This document shows, piece by piece, positions 13,821 through 18,002 of a stretch of DNA of 18,002 nucleotides (its first letter is position 1; every line of letters begins with the position of its first letter). Made by a program: the position numbers and the translations under genes. Below the pieces are notes generated by a model. That model searched no databases, had not been told where the DNA came from, and saw nothing but the letters and a program-made list of their open reading frames with translations. Source of the DNA: UBA7702 sp051866595 (GTDB taxonomy: Bacteria > Bacillota > Dehalobacteriia > UBA7702); NCBI GenBank assembly GCA_051866595.1, contig JBJDXI010000027.1:1-18002 (forward strand). Reading direction: 5' to 3'.

Positions 13821-16421
13821 TTAACGAACCTTGCCGTAGAGAATACGAATGGAGTTCAGAATACAGATCATGGCGACGCCGGTATCGGCAAAGATGGCGA
13901 ACCACATATTGGCAAGACCCATCAGACCCAATACCATAACGGATAATTTCACCGCCAGAGCGAAAACCACGTTCTGAGCCGCCACCCGCCCGACTTTCCG
14001 GGCAATTTTCAGCGCCGCGGGCACCGCCTTCATTTCCGAAGTCATGAATACCACGTCGGCGGCTTCAATGGCCGCGTCGGCGCCGCTACCCATGGCCGCC
14101 CCCACATCGGAACCGGCCAGCACCGGAGCGTCGTTGATACCGTCACCCACAAACATCACAGGGCCGAAACGGTCGCGGATCTGGCCGATGGCCGTGAGTT
14201 TATCCTGAGGCATCAGCTCGGCGTGATACGCGGAAATCCCAGTTTCCGACGCCACCGCAGCGGCGGTTTCCGCCCGGTCGCCGGTAAGCATCACCGTAGA
14301 AAGCCCCAGGGAAGTCATTTCCGAAACGGCCTCTTTGGCATCGTCCTTCACAATATCGGAAATCAGAATCACACCGGCGAAAACACCGTCCAGCGCGAGA
14401 TACACTTCGGTACCCTGAAAATCTTGGGGTTTCACGGGCACTTCCACGCCTTTTTCCTTTAGCAGAGAAGCGCTGCCGCAGAGAACCTCTCCGCCATTTA
14501 AAACCGCCTCAATACCGCGTCCGGCAATTTCCCGGATTTCCTCGGGGCGGATCAGCATCAGCTCCCGTTCCTTGGCCGACGCCACAATGGAGGCGCCGAT
14601 GGGATGAGTGGAAGCCATTTCCACCGCCGCCGCGGCGGAGAGCACCGCTTCCTCGGTAAAGCCGTTGGCGCAGGAGATCCGGGTCACGGCGAAACAGCCC
14701 TTCGTCACCGTACCGGTTTTATCCATCACCACCGCCCGGACATCCCGGAGCGCTTCCAAAGCCACGCCGCCTTTGAAGAGAATCCCCCGGCGGGAACCGT
14801 AGCCAATGCCGGAAAAGTAAGCCAGCGGCACACTGAGCACAAGGGCGCAGGGACAGCTGATGACGAGGAAGGTCAGCGCCGTATAGATCCATTGGGACCA
14901 GGCGCCGGTAATCAGCGAGGGAATCACCGCCGTAGCCACGGCCAGAATCACGACGCAGGGCGTGTAAATCCGGGCAAAACGGGTAATAAACCGGTCAATT
15001 TTCGGCTTGCTGGCCGCCGCCTGTTCCACCGAATCGAGAATCCGGGTCACCATGGATTCATCCAACACTTTTTCTACCCGGAGTTTCAGCACGCCGGAAG
15101 TATTGATACAACCGGAAATCACCTCGTCGCCGAAGCCCACCGCTACGGGAACCGGTTCCCCGGTAACCGGCGACGTATCCACCCGGCTTTCCCCTTCGAT
15201 GATAACACCGTCCAGGGGAATACGGTCTCCGGGCCGCACCAGCAAAATATCGCCGACCACGGCGTCTTCCGCGGGAATTTCCGTTGTCTGCTCACCAATG
15301 AGCAAATGCACCGTTTCCGGCCGCATATCCACGGCTTCCATGATCTGGCCTCGGCTTTTCGCCACCGCCCGTTCCTCAAAGATTTCACCGACACAGAAGA
15401 AGAGCACCACCGCCACGGCTTCGGTATAATCGCCGATGAGAAAAGCGCCCAGAGAAGCGATGGCCATCAGAAAGTTCTCGTCAAAAACATGGCCTTTCAG
15501 AATATTTTTGCCGGCGGAAAGAAGAATATCCTTCGCCAAAACGAGATAAGCGACAATATAAAGGGGCAGAGAAGGCAGATCCAAAACGGAAAATACAAGA
15601 GCACCGATGAGAAACACCGTACCGATCAGCAAAAAGACAATTTCCTTATTGCCCTCTTTCTGCCAAAAAGAGGGCTTTTCCGTTTCCGGTTTTCCCGCTT
15701 TTTCAAGGGTGAGACGCAAATGCGGATTGATTTTTTTGCAGACTTCTTCTATCTGCGGTTTCAGCCGTTCCGGCGAAGGCGCCGTAACCTTCAGCTGCCG
15801 CGTTCCGGGGAGCAGTACCACCGAACAGACACCGGGAAGCTCGGCAACGGCTTCTTCCAGCTCCGTTTCTTCCGCGGCATTTTCCGGACCGGAAATATTC
15901 CACACTACAGTTTTCGTCATTCCTACAGAGCGTTCCCGGGGAACCACTCTCACATCGGACTCAATGTCGGAGCATATTTCCTGAATCCGTGGAAGGAGAC
16001 TTTCATGATCCTCGGCGGCAAGGCGCATCTGCTTGGTGGAGAAGGTAATGGATACATATTTTACACCGGGGAGATCCTTGATCTTCCGTTCCATCTTCGC
16101 CGCGCAGTTGGCGCAGCCGAGATTTTCCATATCATACACAGCTTTCTCCAAACCGTCGTCGGGCATGGAGCAGACACATTGAGAAAGACTCCGTCCGCAG
16201 ACGTCACAGTATTCCGCGTGGGGATGACAGAGTTCGCAGGTGCAATCGGGGCCATGCACTGTTTTCAAACCATGGCAATGTCCTTCTTCGTTCACATTAT
16301 TTTGCTGGTGCTCCCCTTCACAGCACGCGTTTCCAACGGTCATTTCGCCGGAATTCCGCTTTTCATGGGAGCATCCACAGTCACATTCCCCCTGATGATA
16401 AAAAGGATGCTTTGTTTTCAT
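13821..16421 (-). CDS. P1B-2-type heavy-metal-exporting ATPase (Zn/Cd/Pb/Co)
   Basis: This 866-residue cation-pumping ATPase resembles CadA and ZntA. Residues 1-90 form a metal-rich head with 13 cysteines and many histidines (including ECDCGC, CTCELC, CDVC and CVC). An HMA domain follows with CxxC at C103 and C106, then a second HMA-like domain (about 168-240) that lacks CxxC. The pump has the TGE actuator motif, the SCPCAL transport site (about 522-527), the phosphorylated aspartate in DKTGT (about D567), HP (about 606), and GDGIND. The last helices contain a Lys and FADTGVAM, the combination that marks the divalent Zn/Cd/Pb group and not the copper group. The ATG has an AGGAGG site 7 bases upstream, and the gene lies 11 bases after the arsR-type sensor in one operon. 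Confidence 0.95.
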   Translation of the reverse strand: MKTKHPFYHQGECDCGCSHEKRNSGEMTVGNACCEGEHQQNNVNEEGHCHGLKTVHGPDCTCELCHPHAEYCDVCGRSLSQCVCSMPDDGLEKAVYDMENLGCANCAAKMERKIKDLPGVKYVSITFSTKQMRLAAEDHESLLPRIQEICSDIESDVRVVPRERSVGMTKTVVWNISGPENAAEETELEEAVAELPGVCSVVLLPGTRQLKVTAPSPERLKPQIEEVCKKINPHLRLTLEKAGKPETEKPSFWQKEGNKEIVFLLIGTVFLIGALVFSVLDLPSLPLYIVAYLVLAKDILLSAGKNILKGHVFDENFLMAIASLGAFLIGDYTEAVAVVLFFCVGEIFEERAVAKSRGQIMEAVDMRPETVHLLIGEQTTEIPAEDAVVGDILLVRPGDRIPLDGVIIEGESRVDTSPVTGEPVPVAVGFGDEVISGCINTSGVLKLRVEKVLDESMVTRILDSVEQAAASKPKIDRFITRFARIYTPCVVILAVATAVIPSLITGAWSQWIYTALTFLVISCPCALVLSVPLAYFSGIGYGSRRGILFKGGVALEALRDVRAVVMDKTGTVTKGCFAVTRISCANGFTEEAVLSAAAAVEMASTHPIGASIVASAKERELMLIRPEEIREIAGRGIEAVLNGGEVLCGSASLLKEKGVEVPVKPQDFQGTEVYLALDGVFAGVILISDIVKDDAKEAVSEMTSLGLSTVMLTGDRAETAAAVASETGISAYHAELMPQDKLTAIGQIRDRFGPVMFVGDGINDAPVLAGSDVGAAMGSGADAAIEAADVVFMTSEMKAVPAALKIARKVGRVAAQNVVFALAVKLSVMVLGLMGLANMWFAIFADTGVAMICILNSIRILYGKVR

Positions 16422-16432
16422 ATCGTCACCTC

Positions 16433-16795
16433 CTATTCTCTGATATGCTCAAGTCCCTGATTGAGGATGGATTCAATATGAGCGTCGGTCAATGAGTAAT
16501 ACACGGTCTTGCCGTCCCGCCGGGCCTCCACCAGTTTCATCTGTTTCAAAAAACGGAGCTGATGGGAAACGGCCGAGGGACTGATGCCGAGGACTTCCGC
16601 GATATTGCGGACGCACATTTCCGAGCAGAGCAAAACCGAAAGAATTTTCAAACGGGTGGAATCCCCGAATACTTTAAAGAAATCCGCAAGATCAAAAAGT
16701 TCCTCTTCCGAAGGGAGCCGGGAAAGAACCTCTCTCGTGCGTTCCTCATGGGCTCCCGATATTTCACAACAGGTTTTATGGTCTTCCTGAGACAT
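16433..16795 (-). CDS. ArsR/SmtB-family metal-responsive repressor
   Basis: This 120-residue winged-helix repressor carries the core GDSTRLKILSVLL, the recognition helix ISPSAVSHQLRFLK and the wing RRDGKTVYYSL. The C-terminal helix carries D104, H106, H117 and E120, in the same spacing as the alpha-5 zinc site of SmtB/CzrA proteins. It also has an N-terminal CC pair (9-10) and C61 in EMCVRNIA, remnants of or variants on the CadC-type alpha-3 site, which normally reads CVC. Zinc, and possibly cadmium, is therefore the likely inducer. The ATG at 16795 has a GGAGG site 7 bases upstream. An upstream in-frame ATG at 16843 lies inside the operator palindrome and is rejected. It leads the operon with the ATPase and probably represses itself. 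Confidence 0.94.
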   Translation of the reverse strand: MSQEDHKTCCEISGAHEERTREVLSRLPSEEELFDLADFFKVFGDSTRLKILSVLLCSEMCVRNIAEVLGISPSAVSHQLRFLKQMKLVEARRDGKTVYYSLTDAHIESILNQGLEHIRE

Positions 16796-16819
16796 AAATA
16801 CACCTCCGGTTATATAAAA

Positions 16820-16851
16820 ATGAACATATGAGCAATTGCTCATATGTTCAT
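16820..16851. promoter_or_regulatory. ArsR/SmtB-type operator (32-bp perfect palindrome)
   Basis: The half site ATGAACATATGAGCAA (16820-16835) is followed directly by its exact complement (16836-16851). The core contains the 12-2-12 arrangement typical of SmtB/CzrA operators (TATGAGCA, AT, TGCTCATA). It overlaps the -10 box and start site of the operon promoter, so binding would block transcription until metal releases the repressor. Confidence 0.9.
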
Positions 16852-16877
16852 CATATCACTTTTTATTCAAATGTCAA
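16850..16877 (-). promoter_or_regulatory. Promoter of the arsR-ATPase operon
   Basis: On the minus strand, TTGACA (16872-16877), a 16-base spacer and TATGAT (16850-16855) form the promoter. The -10 box overlaps the palindromic operator by two bases. Confidence 0.8.
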
Positions 16878-16896
16878 GGGAAAATTTCATTCCGCG

Positions 16897-16926
16897 AAAA
16901 ATAAAACCTGAAAACAAAAGATCAGG
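16897..16926 (-). terminator. Weak terminator of the S-component gene
   Basis: A short stem, CCTGA with TCAGG (16907-16911 and 16922-16926), includes the stop codon and is followed on the minus strand by TTTTATTTTT. The stem is only 5 bp, so some transcripts may continue into the metal-resistance operon promoter region. Confidence 0.45.
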
Positions 16927-17467
16927 CCATTAGATTTCCCTTTTTTAGCTGGTCGTATACTTTCTTGGTCAGAATACCGCCGACAAATGTGCCGAAAAGC
17001 GAATTTACCGTCTGGCAGAACACAGCAACGCCCCAGGGCATTTCCAGGAGAACGATAAGTCCCCAGGCGATGCAGGCGTTGGCCGTAAAGGCGCAGATGG
17101 CTTCGGCAAGAATGTAGTGGCTGTATTTTTCCATTGACAGATTGATGGCCGTAAATGTATAAGCCAGAGACCCCACCACATTGGCCACGAGAAAGACGAC
17201 GGCCAGAGGCGAATACCCCGTGGCCATAGCCACAACAGCTTCCACCAGGGCAGCGATGATCCCCGCCGGCTGGCGGTACATTAAAAAGATCAGACCGGTG
17301 AAAAAAACAAAGCAACAGCCGTTCAGCAACAGAAAGCTGGGGTCGAGAACCCCGTCGATGCGGCCGGTGACCTGCATCATAATGAGGAATACAATCCCCA
17401 TGATTACCGCACCGACCAGCGATTTCGTGTTCATTCTGAATAATTTTTCCTTCATTGTTCCCTGCAT
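16922..17467 (-). CDS. ECF-transporter S-component-like membrane protein, B12-riboswitch controlled
   Basis: This 181-residue protein is very hydrophobic, with about six predicted membrane helices (roughly residues 15-38, 44-65, 68-86, 88-109, 118-142 and 147-171) and a short basic C-terminus. Size and topology match substrate-binding S components of energy-coupling factor transporters. It is preceded by a complete cobalamin riboswitch and terminator on the same strand, so its substrate is probably cobalamin, a precursor such as a ribazole or cobinamide, or cobalt. CblT/CbrT-type proteins are the obvious comparison, but I cannot confirm family membership from the residues. The shared EcfA, EcfA' and EcfT subunits are not in the window. 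The ATG at 17467 has a GGGAGG site 7 bases upstream; the ATG seven codons earlier lacks one. Confidence 0.7.
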   Translation of the reverse strand: MQGTMKEKLFRMNTKSLVGAVIMGIVFLIMMQVTGRIDGVLDPSFLLLNGCCFVFFTGLIFLMYRQPAGIIAALVEAVVAMATGYSPLAVVFLVANVVGSLAYTFTAINLSMEKYSHYILAEAICAFTANACIAWGLIVLLEMPWGVAVFCQTVNSLFGTFVGGILTKKVYDQLKKGNLMA

Positions 17468-17496
17468 TTTTTTACCTCCCAAAATCAATGTGACAA

Positions 17497-17532
17497 CAAA
17501 AAAATCCCGTCACAAAAAACGTGCGGGATTTT
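17497..17532 (-). terminator. Riboswitch expression-platform terminator
   Basis: On the minus strand AAAATCCCG (17524-17532) pairs with CGGGATTTT (17501-17509), with an inner CAC/GTG, and a run of seven Ts follows (17498-17504). It stands between the cobalamin aptamer and the ribosome-binding site of the S-component gene, so B12 binding probably favours termination. Confidence 0.85.
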
Positions 17533-17554
17533 ACCGTCATCCAACGGAGCATCT

Positions 17555-17722
17555 TTCGGCGGCAGGCTTCCTGGCTCAGCGATTTAACCGATGGAATACG
17601 CCTTCCCAATCGCTCAGTGGCATCTTGTATTCATCAACATCGCATTACAGTGGTGGGTCCGCCAATGATTCAAACATTGTTTCCTCTTCCGCGAGAGCAT
17701 GCTCCCGTGGCACCGACCGAAA
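17555..17722 (-). ncRNA. Cobalamin riboswitch (complete aptamer)
   Basis: Read on the minus strand, the conserved landmarks occur in order: GGTGCCACGGGAGC, GGAAACAATGTTTGAATC, GGCGGACCCACCACTGTAA, GATGCCACTGAG, then GAGCCAGGAAGCCTGCC, the B12 box. The variable arms pair as expected (AGCGATT with AATCGCT). It lies between a strong promoter and a terminator in front of the S-component gene, so high B12 should shut the gene off. Confidence 0.95.
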
Positions 17723-17743
17723 TCCTTTTTCAATTTGATTCGG

Positions 17744-17772
17744 AGTATAACCGCAAATTTTTCTTTTGTCAA
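17744..17772 (-). promoter_or_regulatory. Promoter for the minus-strand riboswitch transcript
   Basis: On the minus strand, TTGACA (17767-17772), a 17-base spacer and TATACT (17744-17749) form the promoter. Transcription starts near 17737, a few bases before the aptamer. Confidence 0.85.
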
Positions 17773-17873
17773 CCGTTTTTTTTCGTCAAAAAAGAACCGT
17801 TTTTTTTGCATATTTTTCTAAGGAAACCAATATTCACAAAAAATTTTTTCGGAAAAATTTTCCGTTTTTCCTC

Positions 17874-17902
17874 TTGACAAAAAATATCAACGCCCATATA
17901 AT
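17874..17902 (+). promoter_or_regulatory. Promoter for the plus-strand riboswitch transcript
   Basis: TTGACA (17874-17879), a 17-base spacer and TATAAT (17897-17902) form a perfect consensus promoter directed out of the window. It is back to back with the minus-strand promoter, 101 bases away. Confidence 0.88.
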
Positions 17903-17927
17903 GGGGGCAGAATTTCATAATCGATTG

Positions 17928-18002
17928 ATACAGGTTTCGTTTTTCAAAACGAATCAAACGGAAATCGGGTGAGAATCCCGGACGGACCCGCCACTGTGTA
18001 GG
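17928..18002 (+). ncRNA. Cobalamin riboswitch, 5' part (cut by window end)
   Basis: The start of a second cobalamin aptamer is visible: ACAGGTTTCG, then GGAAATCGGGTGAGAATCCC, then GGACGGACCCGCCACTGT. These match the conserved 5' half of the family, and the 3' half with the B12 box would lie beyond the edge. The controlled gene is outside the window and is probably another cobalamin synthesis or uptake gene. Confidence 0.92.

Noticed and set aside
14604..16460. Long open frame (618 codons) on the plus strand opposite the metal ATPase
   Set aside because: It is His/Phe/Arg-rich, lacks a ribosome-binding site and any domain, and runs against a gene with every P1B-ATPase motif. It is a codon-usage shadow.

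Overview
The window looks like chromosomal DNA of an anaerobic member of the Bacillota, with roughly half G+C coding sequence and very AT-rich intergenic DNA. Most genes have near-consensus AGGAGG ribosome-binding sites, and several have textbook TTGACA-17-TATAAT promoters. Heavy use of corrinoid (B12) functions, a PaaK/ACT pair and an RND pump would suit a Negativicutes-type organism (Megasphaera, Acidaminococcus or Phascolarctobacterium-like). That placement is inference, because no rRNA or other marker gene is present. I see no mobile element, CRISPR array, tRNA or rRNA.

Layout. (1) 1-1562, minus strand: phenylacetate-CoA ligase followed by an ACT-domain protein cut off by the window edge. 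(2) 1716-4391, plus strand: a CobW-family GTPase with a His-rich metal tail, a calcineurin-like phosphatase and a choline-kinase-like phosphotransferase, followed by a bidirectional terminator. (3) 4502-8989, minus strand: a 1256-residue RND exporter with a large coiled-coil insert and a downstream TetR regulator, with a perfect 16-bp palindrome just downstream of the promoter -10 box. (4) 9006-12630, minus strand: a methanol:corrinoid methyltransferase cassette in the order mtaB, PocR-AraC regulator, mtaC, closed by a strong terminator. (5) 12631-13164: a long, structured, AT-rich control region upstream of mtaB. It contains direct repeats next to a -10 box and a candidate small RNA on the opposite strand. 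(6) 13165-13692, minus strand: corrinoid adenosyltransferase. (7) 13821-16877, minus strand: an ArsR/SmtB metal sensor and a P1B-2 metal ATPase with a Cys/His-rich head, controlled by a 32-bp perfect palindrome. (8) 16922-18002: an ECF-type S-component-like membrane protein under a complete cobalamin riboswitch and terminator on the minus strand, and a second, divergent cobalamin riboswitch on the plus strand whose gene lies beyond the window.

How the parts fit. The right half centres on corrinoids and metals. Two B12 riboswitches probably control uptake of a corrinoid, a B12 precursor or cobalt, CobO makes the adenosyl form, and MtaB/MtaC consume a corrinoid cofactor to activate methanol or a related methyl donor. 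The PocR-AraC protein is the likely substrate-responsive activator. No mtaA-type second methyltransferase and no reductive activator of the corrinoid protein lies in the window, so the acceptor of the methyl group cannot be read here. The metal ATPase operon and the RND/TetR operon are self-contained resistance modules with readable operators.
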